From Bacteroidota bacterium (GTDB lineage: Bacteria; Bacteroidota; Bacteroidia; Bacteroidales; UBA10428): a stretch of 64,000 nt of DNA. A program made the translations under genes and the position numbers. The stretch is from positions 2,294,001-2,358,000 of the forward strand of contig CP065006.1 in the NCBI GenBank assembly GCA_016699695.1. The letters are read 5' to 3'. Below are positions 16,894 to 25,780 of the stretch, piece by piece. Numbering within the stretch: the first letter of the stretch is position 1; every line of letters starts with the position of its first letter. The notes beneath the pieces were generated by a model that made no database searches, had not been told where the DNA came from, and saw nothing but the letters and a program-made list of their open reading frames with translations.

Positions 16894-16934
16894 AATAGGT
16901 AAATTTAAATTTCAATTTATATTGAGAAGATTTT

Positions 16935-18296
16935 TTAGCTGCCCATCAGCTTAAGGATCCATCTGTACACATCGTTTCCGTTTGCATACAAAAGAAGGAA
17001 CAATAAAAGAACCATGCCCACAATCTGAGCATATTCAAGGAATTTATCTCCCGGTTTTCTTCCGGTAATCATTTCAAATATCAGAAATGATACATGCCCT
17101 CCATCGAGTGCAGGAATGGGCAAAATATTCAGAAAAGCAAGCATCAGCGAAAGAAATGCTGTGAGTTCCCAGAAGCTCTGCCAGTGCCATACCGGAGGGA
17201 AAAGACCTCCAATGGCTTTAAATCCACCAATTCCCTTGTAAGCCCCGGTATCGAAATTAAATATAAGTTTAAACTGCCTGATATAAGACTGGAGCTTATC
17301 GCGGGCCATTACAAACCCGGCAGGGATGGCTTGCCAAAAAGTATAACGGTAGGTTACAAACTCAAAGTAGCCGAGTTGTTCGAGCTGGTATAGGCTGCTG
17401 ATTATCTGCACCCCAATTAAACCATCCTGGCTAATAGTCACATCCAGATTAATTTCAGAATTGTCACGTACTACCAATAGGCTTACTGTTTTTCCTTTCA
17501 GGCTATCTAACACTGGTTTAAACTGGTCGTACCACTGCATTGGGATACCGTTGATGCCCACTACCTTATCGAGCGCTTTAAGGCCTGCATTTTTGTTGGG
17601 TGAATCGGCAGGAATTTCGCCCACTAAAAATGGAATACGGGGAGAAAGGAGAAGGCCTTCGTTAAGAATGCGGTTATCGGATATTAAACCTGCCAGGTTG
17701 GTGGGGATGCTTAGTTCTACATGCTGGCCCTGCCGATCAACCAGCATGGTTCCACCATAGAGCATTTCTTCGAGAATGTCAGAATAGCGCTCGGGCTCTG
17801 TTCCGTTGATGGAGATTATTTTATCGCCGGTTTGCAGACCTGTAGAATGCATGACCGAATCGATGACCCATATTCCGCCGTTTAAGCTTTTGTTCGGGAT
17901 ATACTGTTCACCCCAGGTAAAAAGCACCATGCTGTAAATTACAAACCCCAGAATGAGGTTGACAATAACCCCACCCAGCATGATAAGCAGCCTTTGCCAT
18001 GATTTTTTGGATCTGAACTCGTAGGGTTGTGGTGGTTTGGCAAGTTGTGCTTTGTCCATCGATTCGTCTATCATGCCCGATATTTTTACATAGCCGCCCA
18101 GGGGCAGCCATCCAATGCCATATTCAGTATCGCCTTTTTTTATTTTGAAAAGTGAAAACCAGGCATCAAAAAACAGGTAGAACTTTTCGACACGGGTTTT
18201 AAAAAGCCGGGCAAAAAGGAAATGACCCAATTCGTGTAAAACAATTAATATTGAGAGTGATAAGAGCAGTTGTCCAATTTTTATTAAGGTCTCCAT
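16935..18296 (-). CDS. rseP: RIP metalloprotease RseP (site-2 protease)
   Basis: A 453-residue intramembrane zinc protease that cuts membrane-anchored regulators and remnant signal peptides. The motif HELGH is at residues 21-25 in the first membrane helix. A periplasmic region with two PDZ-like parts follows (around GLQTGDKIISINGTEP and NAGLKALDKVVGINGIP). LNILPIPALDGGH near the C-terminus supplies the third zinc ligand, and further helices follow. I chose the internal Met at 18296 (METLIKIG) because it places HELGH at the usual distance; an in-frame start at 18332 would add 12 residues. It lies 132 bp downstream of dxr, a common Bacteroidota arrangement. Confidence 0.95.
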   Translation of the reverse strand: METLIKIGQLLLSLSILIVLHELGHFLFARLFKTRVEKFYLFFDAWFSLFKIKKGDTEYGIGWLPLGGYVKISGMIDESMDKAQLAKPPQPYEFRSKKSWQRLLIMLGGVIVNLILGFVIYSMVLFTWGEQYIPNKSLNGGIWVIDSVMHSTGLQTGDKIISINGTEPERYSDILEEMLYGGTMLVDRQGQHVELSIPTNLAGLISDNRILNEGLLLSPRIPFLVGEIPADSPNKNAGLKALDKVVGINGIPMQWYDQFKPVLDSLKGKTVSLLVVRDNSEINLDVTISQDGLIGVQIISSLYQLEQLGYFEFVTYRYTFWQAIPAGFVMARDKLQSYIRQFKLIFNFDTGAYKGIGGFKAIGGLFPPVWHWQSFWELTAFLSLMLAFLNILPIPALDGGHVSFLIFEMITGRKPGDKFLEYAQIVGMVLLLFLLLYANGNDVYRWILKLMGS

Positions 18297-18428
18297 CCGT
18301 ATGGGGTGTAATTTAAAATGAATACTAAACAAGGAACTTTACAAGGGCCATGATACAAACACCAGTTTGCGAAGAACCGGTGCAAAAATAAGATTTTTAT
18401 GCTTGAATTGGATAAATTGCATGAACTA

Positions 18429-19580
18429 TTACTTGATAAGTGTGGCAGTGTATTTTCTCGCTTCGCAATCGGTCTCGGCATAATCGCTCAACGATGGGTG
18501 CGCCTGAAAGGAAATCTGGGTCATACTGTTTTTAATTAAATCCGGGATATCCATAAAACCAATACGATCGTTTAGAAATGCCTCTACGGCTACCTCGTTG
18601 GCTGCATTCATAATACAAGGCATGTTGCCACCCAGGTGCATGGCCTCAAAAGCAAGGTCGAGGTTCCGGAACACCTCGCGGCGCGGCAATTCGAAACTAA
18701 GGTTGGGGTAATCGAGAAAATTGAATCGTTTAAAATCGGAATTAAGTCTGTTCGGAAACCCGAGGGCATATTGTATGGGCAATCGCATATCGGGTAATCC
18801 CATCTGGGCTTTCATTGAGCCATCGGTGAACTGAACAATGGAATGAATAATACTCTGCGGATGCACAATTACGTCAATCTGATCAGGCTGCAGGCCAAAC
18901 AACCATTTGGCTTCGATAGCTTCAAGCCCTTTGTTCATAAGGCTTGCCGAGTCGATGGTTACCTTGGCCCCCATACACCAGTTGGGGTGGTTTAAGGCTT
19001 CTTTCTTCGTTACTTTTTGCAAGGCCTCTTTGGTGAAGGTTCTGAAGGGACCACCGGAAGCAGTGAGGTAAATTTTTTCAAAAGGGTTGTGGTTTTCACC
19101 TGCCAAACATTGGAAAATGGCGGAGTGTTCCGAATCGACCGGGTAGATAGCAGCTCCACGCGTGCGGGCAAGCGCAGTAATGAGTTCGCCGGCAATTACA
19201 AGGGTTTCCTTGTTTGCCAATGCAATGTTTTTACCTGCCTCAAGGGCGCTGATGGTTGGAAAAAGTCCGGCGTAACCCACCAGGGCAGTTAATACCGTAT
19301 CTATTGTATCAAGTCGCACAATTTCATTCAGGGCTTCATTTCCGGTATGCACTTGTATGGGATAATTTCGAAGGGCATCGCAAACTTCGCAATACTTATC
19401 TTCTTCGGTAATTACCACATGCCTGGGCATGAATTTTATCGCCTGGCTGATAAGAAGCTTGGAGCTTTTTTGGGCTGTAAGCACCTCCAGACTGAAAGTA
19501 TCCGGATTTTTTTCAATTACTTCCAATGCCTGTGTTCCGATTGAACCAGTAGATCCGAGAATGGCAATATGCTTTTTCAT
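18429..19580 (-). CDS. dxr: 1-deoxy-D-xylulose 5-phosphate reductoisomerase
   Basis: A 383-residue Dxr, the committed step of the MEP isoprenoid pathway: NADPH-dependent conversion of DXP to MEP. The NADPH-binding GSTGSIG (residues 9-15), the metal-binding PVDSEHSAIFQCL, the ASGGPF loop, and the C-terminal MKAQMGLPDMRLPIQYAL are all present. I chose the MKKHIAIL start (19580); an upstream in-frame ATG at 19601 would add seven poorly conserved residues. It follows the M23 peptidase gene with a 24-bp gap and precedes rseP. Length is standard. Confidence 0.97.
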   Translation of the reverse strand: MKKHIAILGSTGSIGTQALEVIEKNPDTFSLEVLTAQKSSKLLISQAIKFMPRHVVITEEDKYCEVCDALRNYPIQVHTGNEALNEIVRLDTIDTVLTALVGYAGLFPTISALEAGKNIALANKETLVIAGELITALARTRGAAIYPVDSEHSAIFQCLAGENHNPFEKIYLTASGGPFRTFTKEALQKVTKKEALNHPNWCMGAKVTIDSASLMNKGLEAIEAKWLFGLQPDQIDVIVHPQSIIHSIVQFTDGSMKAQMGLPDMRLPIQYALGFPNRLNSDFKRFNFLDYPNLSFELPRREVFRNLDLAFEAMHLGGNMPCIMNAANEVAVEAFLNDRIGFMDIPDLIKNSMTQISFQAHPSLSDYAETDCEARKYTATLIK

Positions 19581-19604
19581 ATCTCTGTTGGAAGGTGCCA
19601 TACC

Positions 19605-20471
19605 CTAGAACGAAACATAATCTTCTGGGTTGAGCGCCATGCCATTGTACCAAAGTTCGAAATGCAGATGTGGACCCGTGGTGAGTTCGCCAGAGTTGCC
19701 AATAATGGCTATTGGGTCGCCGGCCCGCACATAGTCGCCTACACGCTTCAATAATTCGGCATTGTGTTTATATATCGAAAGCAGGTTGTTGCTGTGCTGT
19801 ATTTGAATTACCCAGCCGGTTTCCAGCGTCCAGGCGGCCAAAGTAACTGTTCCGTCGAGGGTCGATTTAACAGCGGCATCAGCTCCGGTAACCACATCGG
19901 TGCCGAAGTGGTTGCTACTCGATTGAAACGAGTTGGTTACAATGCCCTTGATGGGTGGAAAGAAATGCAATTGCGAGATAGGCACAAAATGTTCGCGGTG
20001 TTTATATGCCGAAAGTTCTAAACCCACTTCGTCTTCGAAGCGCTGGCGTATCATGCTGTCTTCGATGGATCTTGAAAAAGTAATGTCGGTGTATTTTTTC
20101 GATGTATCTCCAGGGTTTTCGTGGTTGTTCGGGACACCTCCGGTGATAATGGTGCGCATGTTATCGAAATAGCGGTCGCGACGTTGAAGTTCGTTTTCCA
20201 GCGAATCGAGTCGATGGGCATTCATAACAATGGTGCGAAGTGTGTTTTCATCGGGATAGCCGGGAATAAACTCACGGATAGGAGTATAGGCTATGAGTGA
20301 GACTACTATGGCCAGGAAAATAAAAAGGGCAGTGCCTCCAAGGGCAAATACATTCATGCGCGATAGCCGAAGATTCAGCACTTCTTCATACGATTCGTCA
20401 CGGTATAAAGAGAGCCTGTATTTATCTTTTAGTTTATCAAAAAATGAGGGCTTTTCATTTTTATTTGCCAT
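19605..20471 (-). CDS. M23 family metallopeptidase, membrane-anchored
   Basis: A 288-residue LytM-type peptidase. It has a cytoplasmic N-terminus of about 40 residues, one membrane helix (about 44-64, LGGTALFIFLAIVVSLIAY), a short coiled-coil stretch (LDSLENELQRRDRYFDNM) and a C-terminal M23 domain. Zinc-site elements are NHFGTDV (HxGxD type) and GPHLHFELW (HxH intact), with IYKHN for the additional catalytic His. Such proteins cut or regulate cutting of peptidoglycan cross-links. It heads the likely M23-dxr-rseP-tatA-DUF4837 unit. The second M23 protein at 45.1 kb differs in its HxH motif. Confidence 0.92.
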   Translation of the reverse strand: MANKNEKPSFFDKLKDKYRLSLYRDESYEEVLNLRLSRMNVFALGGTALFIFLAIVVSLIAYTPIREFIPGYPDENTLRTIVMNAHRLDSLENELQRRDRYFDNMRTIITGGVPNNHENPGDTSKKYTDITFSRSIEDSMIRQRFEDEVGLELSAYKHREHFVPISQLHFFPPIKGIVTNSFQSSSNHFGTDVVTGADAAVKSTLDGTVTLAAWTLETGWVIQIQHSNNLLSIYKHNAELLKRVGDYVRAGDPIAIIGNSGELTTGPHLHFELWYNGMALNPEDYVSF

Positions 20472-20678
20472 GCAAATAGCTGTTTCTTGGGTTGAAAAAA
20501 CAAAAGTAAAAAGTTTTAATCAGAAACCTTCGAAATTGTTTTCTTTTCAATGGCAACTTGAATATTTAATTAATCTACTGATAAGTAATGTGTTGTATGC
20601 TATGTTGATAGAATAGCGCCTCGCTTCTTTAATACTTTTTAACGATTTTGTAAACTTGCATAAATTGATATTGTACCG

Positions 20679-21167
20679 ATGAATGAGCGATTTGTTCGGA
20701 TTGTAGGTTTTGGATTAATCGGTGTGGATAAGGATAATGGGCCCTACCGTCAGGTGATTTTTAAAGACGATCAGACGGGTGAGACAGCTGAAATGCTGGT
20801 GAATAAAAAAGAGAGGCCCATGCTTTGGGAAGACATTGAAAAGCTTGAACGAGGCAAATCGCTCCCTCCCTACAGGGGAAGTGTGATGCGCTATCAGGAA
20901 ATTAGCCTGCTTGTATTTGAAAATGAAAAACTCGAAGAAGTGCTTCAACGGCAAAGAGCCAAATTTCATGTGAAAGAAAAAATCAATTACACGCAAGCAG
21001 AGGCGATTCGACAAGAAACCAAGGGTTACATTACCAACTTAACTGCTTCTGGTGCAATGGAGATTAGCTGGAAAGAAATCGATCTGGCTGCTAAGCTCGT
21101 AAAGTTCAGACAATATGCCGGCGAGGGAAAATTTGTTTGGGGCAGTTGGTACGAAATTGTGCTCTGA
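20679..21167 (+). CDS. Hypothetical protein, 162 residues
   Basis: I do not recognise this protein. It has no signal peptide or membrane helix. The N-terminal half looks beta-rich (RFVRIVGFGLIG, YRQVIFKDDQTGETAEMLVNK). A charged helical centre (EKLEEVLQRQRAKFHVKEKINYTQAEAIRQ) and a C-terminal Trp/Tyr-containing segment (GKFVWGSWYEIVL) follow. Codon use and base composition look like the neighbours, so it is probably a real gene. It stands alone, divergent from the M23 gene, with the small ribbon-helix-helix-like gene convergent 24 bp downstream. Confidence 0.7.
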   Translation: MNERFVRIVGFGLIGVDKDNGPYRQVIFKDDQTGETAEMLVNKKERPMLWEDIEKLERGKSLPPYRGSVMRYQEISLLVFENEKLEEVLQRQRAKFHVKEKINYTQAEAIRQETKGYITNLTASGAMEISWKEIDLAAKLVKFRQYAGEGKFVWGSWYEIVL

Positions 21168-21191
21168 AATGGCTTACCGATAGCTGCGAGT

Positions 21192-21413
21192 TCAAAAAAG
21201 CCTCATTTGCTGATCATCCCAAAGGGTCGGATAGTTGTCTTCGAATTTCTTAAGCACTTCGGTAATAATTGCTTCGCGCATAAATTTCGAACGGTTGTCA
21301 ATTTTAAAACGCTCGCAATAGTGATCAATCGCTTTAAGTTCGCGCTGATTAAACAGTATCGACCTCCGGTTGATGCGTTTCAGGCTGTTTTCTGTGGCTG
21401 ACCTTCTTTTCAT
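21192..21413 (-). CDS. Small ribbon-helix-helix-like protein
   Basis: A 73-residue basic protein starting MKRRSATENSLKRINRRS (start at 21413; an in-frame ATG at 21455 would add 14 residues with two Cys and no obvious homology). The core RRSILFNQRELKAIDHYCERFKIDNRSKFMREAIITEVLKKFE has the strand-helix-helix pattern of Arc/MetJ-type DNA-binding domains: a basic strand, then 'REL..ID.YC', then 'SKFMREAI'. Similar short proteins are common in Bacteroidota. It is likely a transcription factor or antitoxin-type regulator, but no toxin gene is adjacent, so a toxin-antitoxin role is not supported. Confidence 0.7.
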   Translation of the reverse strand: MKRRSATENSLKRINRRSILFNQRELKAIDHYCERFKIDNRSKFMREAIITEVLKKFEDNYPTLWDDQQMRLF

Positions 21414-21599
21414 GTAATTGCGGCAATGGCAAATGAGCTTTTCGAAATTACGCACTATTCAAACCACGGCAAAATGCTATTTATTAACAAATTACAGCCG
21501 CTAAACCTGTTTTTCAGGGCTTTTTTTATTATTGTAGTTTGGTAAATTGCAGGTTGACAAGCATCTAGTAAATTACTTTCTTTTTATGGCTTAGCTTTT

Positions 21600-23066
21600 T
21601 TAGCTTGTTGATAAATCTTTTCGCGGAAGGTAGGTCAATATAAAAGAAACCAATTGCGAGATTTTAATCAGCTGACTGAACAAGGACAAAATAAGAATAG
21701 AAACTACAGTAAGGATGATTCCGGGTATCCATTCCAAATTTGAGTGCAAGATGAGATAGGCAAAAACCAGTGCGAAAACAATAAATATATTGGCTCTTAT
21801 CAGAAGGCTCCAGTCAGTTTTTAGAATGAACTTTTTTTTCACCACCACAATGTGGTAGACAATAGCAAATAATTGTGCACTGGCATTGGCAATAGCTGCC
21901 CCGGTTGCTTTAAGCAATGGCACAAGTAGTATATTAAGCGTAAGGCTGATACCAACTGCAACAAATGCCATCACAATAAGCTCTTTTAGGTTTCCATTGG
22001 CCGTAAGCAGCGCTCCGAAAGTATAACTGATACACATTCCAATAAAGCTTAGTGTTAGAATCATAAAAATATCGGCCGATTCTGAAGGGCTGCCCGGATA
22101 AAGAAACTGAAACAAAGGATAGCGGTAGAAAATCAGTGCTATTAACATAGAGGCTGCAGGTACCAATAAAATCAAAAGGGCGGTTTTTAGCAGAGAGCTT
22201 ATTTCTTCGCGCTCGCGCAACAGTTTAGAAAAAGTGGGTAAAAGAATTAGCGAAAATATAAGTGCATAATTGGCCAGAAAATCTACAATGCGAAAGCTTT
22301 GTGCATAAATTCCTGCTTGTTCCCTGCCATCGGGCAAGAGGTAACGGAGAAATACCGAGTCGATGCGATAGTATACCGACATAAGTAATAAAAGCAATGC
22401 ATAGGGACTCAGTTGGCGAAGCAAGGGAATGTAATGCTTCCATTTTATGCTCAGGGATATCTTTCGGCTTTTATGCAATACAATAAGCAAACTAAGGCTT
22501 AAACTCAATAAATAGGCGGCAAATTGGGCATACACAAACCATTCGATCCGGAACTGGTTTTTGGTAACCGGAATAAGCAACAGGCTGCCGCAGATCAGAA
22601 TCATTGCAAAACGGTCGACAACTGAAATAATACTTTCCGACTTAAAGAGTTGCAGGCCACCCATGTTGGCCCGTAGAAATAAAATAAACGAAGCAAGGGT
22701 TTGGTTGATGATGATCACTACAAACAATTGCCATTCGTGTAAGGAGGGTAAAACAAAAAATCCGGCAGTTGAAAAAACCAATATGAAAAGCAGGCTTAAG
22801 AGGATTTTCATTCCCAGCAATCCCGATAAAAGCCGATGACTTAAACCCGGATTATGTGCAATTTCTTTTCGGGAATAATTCTCAATGCCCAAATCAAGAA
22901 AAATCTGAAAAATCAGAACAAGGTTAAACAAGGGAAAATAACTGCCATAAGTGAGAGTTCCCACGGTATTTTGTACCACACGGTCGATGCCAAAAACATA
23001 GATGGGTTTAATGAGCAGGTTGAGGGCAAAAAAGAATGCCAGGTTTTCGACGAAACGCTTCTTCAA
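21600..23066 (-). CDS. Polysaccharide/lipid-linked oligosaccharide flippase (Wzx/MATE-like)
   Basis: A 488-residue polytopic protein with about 14 membrane segments and the N-terminus typical of Wzx-type flippases (NLAFFFALNLLIKPIYVFGIDRVVQNTVG...YFPLFNLVLIFQIFLDLGIENYSRKEIA). It probably moves undecaprenyl-linked sugar units across the inner membrane. The C-terminal polysaccharide-biosynthesis segment (GAAIANASAQLFAIVYHIVVVKKKF) is present. There are no glycosyltransferase genes next to it, so the glycan cannot be named. It is monocistronic as far as can be seen. Confidence 0.85.
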   Translation of the reverse strand: MKKRFVENLAFFFALNLLIKPIYVFGIDRVVQNTVGTLTYGSYFPLFNLVLIFQIFLDLGIENYSRKEIAHNPGLSHRLLSGLLGMKILLSLLFILVFSTAGFFVLPSLHEWQLFVVIIINQTLASFILFLRANMGGLQLFKSESIISVVDRFAMILICGSLLLIPVTKNQFRIEWFVYAQFAAYLLSLSLSLLIVLHKSRKISLSIKWKHYIPLLRQLSPYALLLLLMSVYYRIDSVFLRYLLPDGREQAGIYAQSFRIVDFLANYALIFSLILLPTFSKLLREREEISSLLKTALLILLVPAASMLIALIFYRYPLFQFLYPGSPSESADIFMILTLSFIGMCISYTFGALLTANGNLKELIVMAFVAVGISLTLNILLVPLLKATGAAIANASAQLFAIVYHIVVVKKKFILKTDWSLLIRANIFIVFALVFAYLILHSNLEWIPGIILTVVSILILSLFSQLIKISQLVSFILTYLPRKDLSTS

Positions 23067-23384
23067 TGGGCTTATTTTAATTTCAAAAATAGCGATTTAT
23101 TTGTGAGACTTAAATTTTATGAGTTCACGAAATGAAATTTTATAGTCAGAATCCCTATTTAAATCCATCGGGACTGAAAGCGGGTGCGCGGGTAAATACC
23201 CCGCCTCTTGAAGCGAATAAAATAAAGTCCTTTGCTGATACCCCGTCAGCTTGCTGCGGGGAGCTTCATTTGTATTGATTTCCTGTTCGCATTATTAGCA
23301 ACACATTAAGGCTAGCAAGGCTATTTAAAAAGAAATTAGGACTTGTAGGCAGATAATTGCATTTTTGAGGTAGAAATTGCATGT
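23067..23384. repeat. Intergenic region with two REP-like GC palindromes
   Basis: Between the divergent flippase and rnhB genes lie two GC-rich hairpins that share TACCCCG. One is GCGGG-TAAATA-CCCCGC (23188-23204). The other is CCCCG-T-CAGC-TT-GCTG-CGGGG (23241-23261), nine paired bases with one bulge. Short GC palindromes in pairs in an AT-rich spacer look like REP/BIME elements. The rest of the spacer holds nothing I can identify except presumed promoters. Confidence 0.5.
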
Positions 23385-23984
23385 ATGCTCAAAGCCTATT
23401 TTATTGCGGAGCTTTTAGAAGCCGGTTGCGATGAGGCAGGCAGAGGATGCCTTGCAGGCCCGGTGGTTGCTGCTGCTGTGGTTCTGCCGCCCGATTACTA
23501 TAGTCCGGTATTGACCGATTCCAAAAAGTTATCTGAAAAGAAACGAATACAGCTTCGCGCCGAAATTGAAAAAGAGGCAGTAGATTATGCAGTGGCTTTT
23601 GTCGATCACACCGAGATTGATTTGTTGAATATTCAAAAAGCCTCCATCAAAGCAATGCACCTGGCACTTGAAAAATTAAAAGTTCAGCCAGGGCATATTC
23701 TGGTCGATGGTAACCGCTTTTACAGCTATCGGCAGATACCGCATACCTGCATTGTGAAAGGCGATAGCCTGTATTTTTCCATAGCAGCTGCCTCGGTGCT
23801 TGCTAAAACAAGCCGCGATGATTTTATGGTACAACTTCACCAGCAATTTCCTGAATATGGTTTTGCGGTGCATAAAGGGTATCCTACCAAAGAGCATCGC
23901 AGAGCCATTCTTCAATATGGTATTACCAATTACCACCGTCGCAGTTTCAAGCTGCTCGATGCACAAACTTCACTCGATTTTTAG
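23385..23984 (+). CDS. rnhB: Ribonuclease HII
   Basis: A 199-residue RNase HII that removes single ribonucleotides and RNA from RNA-DNA hybrids. The active-site region GCDEAGRGCLAGPVVAAAVVL supplies Asp and Glu; TDSKKLSEKKR and the later FYSYRQIPHTCIVKGDSLYFSIAAASVLAKTSRD supply the other carboxylates and the tyrosine region. Length is normal. The start at 23385 gives a short N-terminus (MLKAYFIAELLEAGCDEAGRG). rnhA lies only 0.7 kb downstream with marC between, so both RNase H types are encoded close together. Confidence 0.96.
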   Translation: MLKAYFIAELLEAGCDEAGRGCLAGPVVAAAVVLPPDYYSPVLTDSKKLSEKKRIQLRAEIEKEAVDYAVAFVDHTEIDLLNIQKASIKAMHLALEKLKVQPGHILVDGNRFYSYRQIPHTCIVKGDSLYFSIAAASVLAKTSRDDFMVQLHQQFPEYGFAVHKGYPTKEHRRAILQYGITNYHRRSFKLLDAQTSLDF

Positions 23985-24048
23985 TTTAAGTCTGAAAAAA
24001 GATTGTTTTGGCAGCAAGTTTTTCTCGGGTTATATTTTTTGAGGCAAG

Positions 24049-24079
24049 TTTGCTTGTTGGGTTTTTTAAATTTACTTTG
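24049..24079 (+). promoter_or_regulatory. Promoter upstream of marC
   Basis: TTTG (24049-24052), a 19-bp spacer and TTACTTTG (24072-24079; one mismatch to TAnnTTTG). The predicted start lies about 40 nt before the marC ATG. Confidence 0.5.
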
Positions 24080-24124
24080 TACCCTGAAACAGGGAATTAC
24101 TAACAGATTAATAATCAGTAAAAA

Positions 24125-24712
24125 ATGGAAGTTAAATTGGTAAATATAGTGTCGACTTTTATGGTTTTGTTCGCAGTAATCGACATTACGGGTTCTATAC
24201 CCATCATTATCAACATCAAACAGAAGTCTATCGGCACTTTTGCTCCTTTTAAAATTTCTGCAGTGGCTTATATTATTATGCTCCTCTTTCTCTTTTTGGG
24301 TGAGCATCTTTTGCAATTATTCGGTGTTGACCTTTCGTCCTTTGCCATTGCAGGTTCGCTGGTAATATTCTTTCTTGGGCTTGAGCTTGTTCTGGGGCAT
24401 GAGTTCTTTAAATACGAACCCTCGAAAATGGTGGGTATTGTTCCTTTATCTTTTCCGCTCATTGCAGGCGCCGGCTCCATGACTACTTTAATTTCGCTAA
24501 GGGCCGAATATAGCTTACTTGAAATAATGATTTCTCTCACGCTCAATATTGTTTTTGTTTATTTTGTGTTGAAATCGACCCGCTTTTTTGAAAAATATCT
24601 GGGTGGAGCAGGAATACAAATTCTTAAGAAATTCTTCGGAATAATCCTTCTCGCGGTTTCTATCAAGCTATTTTTATCCAATACGGGTATTGTTTTACCG
24701 CATCATGGCTGA
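24125..24712 (+). CDS. MarC family membrane protein
   Basis: A 195-residue inner-membrane protein with six predicted helices. The pattern VSTFMVLFAVIDITGSIPIIINI in the first helix and IPLSFPLIAGAGSMTTLISL-like (here VPLSFPLIAGAGSMTTLI) in the centre are the MarC/UPF0056 signatures. The family has no established transport function; the old link to multiple antibiotic resistance was not upheld. Its last codons overlap the rnhA start, so the two are probably co-transcribed from the promoter at 24049-24079. Confidence 0.92.
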   Translation: MEVKLVNIVSTFMVLFAVIDITGSIPIIINIKQKSIGTFAPFKISAVAYIIMLLFLFLGEHLLQLFGVDLSSFAIAGSLVIFFLGLELVLGHEFFKYEPSKMVGIVPLSFPLIAGAGSMTTLISLRAEYSLLEIMISLTLNIVFVYFVLKSTRFFEKYLGGAGIQILKKFFGIILLAVSIKLFLSNTGIVLPHHG

Positions 24713-25169
24713 GATTATTATGTATACCGATGGAGCTGCCAGCGGTAATCCTGGCCCCGGAGGTTATGGCGTAATTCTCCAGTCGGGCCAGCATTACAAA
24801 GAGCTCTCGGGTGGTTTCAGGCTTACCACCAACAACCGTATGGAATTGCTGGCTGTAATTGTTGGATTGGAAGCGTTGAAGAATCCAGGCAGCCAAATCA
24901 CAGTATATTCCGATTCAAAATACGTGTGCGATGCGGTGCAAAAGGAATGGCTTTTCGATTGGGAAAAGAAAAACTTTAAAGGAAAGAAAAATCCCGATTT
25001 GTGGCTTCGTTTTTTATCAGTATATCGCCAGCATAAGGTTCATTTTCAATGGATAAAAGGGCATGCCAGCATACCCGGCAATGAAAGGTGCGACCGATTG
25101 GCTGTATTGGCCTCCCAGCAATTGAAGCTACCTCCAGACCTGGGGTACGAAAGTCAAAAGGCTTCGTGA
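24705..25169 (+). CDS. rnhA: Ribonuclease HI
   Basis: A 154-residue RNase HI that degrades the RNA strand of RNA-DNA hybrids. MYTDGAASGNPGPGGYGVIL carries the first catalytic Asp; TTNNRMELLAVIVGLEAL supplies the Glu; ITVYSDSKYVCDAV the second Asp; and WIKGHASIPGNERCDRLA the His and last Asp. The handle-like basic region (WEKKNFKGKKNPDLW) is present. I chose the ATG at 24705, which overlaps the end of marC by 8 nt (ATGGCTGA); an in-frame TTG at 24690 is less likely. The 8-nt overlap suggests translational coupling. Confidence 0.96.
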   Translation: MAEIIMYTDGAASGNPGPGGYGVILQSGQHYKELSGGFRLTTNNRMELLAVIVGLEALKNPGSQITVYSDSKYVCDAVQKEWLFDWEKKNFKGKKNPDLWLRFLSVYRQHKVHFQWIKGHASIPGNERCDRLAVLASQQLKLPPDLGYESQKAS

Positions 25170-25222
25170 GGTTAAGAATTAAAAGAATATTTGTATCTTG
25201 ATACGAGTTTTTAAAGGCCAAA

Positions 25223-25747
25223 ATGAACAGCTCGAAAAAAGAAATATATCTTCATTACAAAGGAATCATTCTTTACGATACCATTGGCGACCTTATTAGT
25301 GAACTCAAGGAAATTATGTTTGAGCGTCATGTAAAGCAATCGGTTTACAAAAAGGTATTGATGGTGATGATAGAAGCCCTTGAGAATGTGTTAAAATATC
25401 ACGAAAATTTTGAGCACGAAACAGGGTTACTCCAAAACTTCCCTCCTGAAATTACCATTTCACGACTTAGCGATAGTATTTCCATCTCGGTTGGAAATCC
25501 AGTATTAAAGGCCGATGCTTTAAAGCTGAAGATGAGATTGGAGGAAACTGCTCTGCTCGACAAGCAGGGTGTAAAAGATAAATACAAGCAGATAATTACC
25601 AATGGTCAGTTTTCGGAAAAAGGAGGAGCTGGCCTTGGCATAGTGGAAATGGCAAAAATTACCGATCGTAAAATCAATTTTACTTTTCACGAGATTAGCG
25701 AAACATATGATTATTACCGAATTACGCTTCGCATCAATTGTAATTGA
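25223..25747 (+). CDS. siaB: SiaB family protein kinase (GHKL fold)
   Basis: A 174-residue protein of the SiaB family (DUF6272). In Pseudomonas SiaB phosphorylates SiaC, and phosphatase SiaA reverses this. The GHKL N-box is MVMIEALENVLKYHEN (about residues 47-62), and the ATP-lid glycines are GGAGLGIVEMAK (about 136-147), so the kinase fold looks complete. siaC follows after 33 bp, confirming the pairing. There is no siaA-type PP2C phosphatase or siaD diguanylate cyclase next to it, so the output differs from the Pseudomonas operon. Length is typical. Confidence 0.85.
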   Translation: MNSSKKEIYLHYKGIILYDTIGDLISELKEIMFERHVKQSVYKKVLMVMIEALENVLKYHENFEHETGLLQNFPPEITISRLSDSISISVGNPVLKADALKLKMRLEETALLDKQGVKDKYKQIITNGQFSEKGGAGLGIVEMAKITDRKINFTFHEISETYDYYRITLRINCN

Positions 25748-25780
25748 ATTGAAATATTACCTGAAAAAATAACCTTTGGA

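Noticed and set aside
21192..21413. Toxin-antitoxin module around the ribbon-helix-helix-like gene
   Set aside because: No small toxin-like gene overlaps or adjoins it on the same strand.
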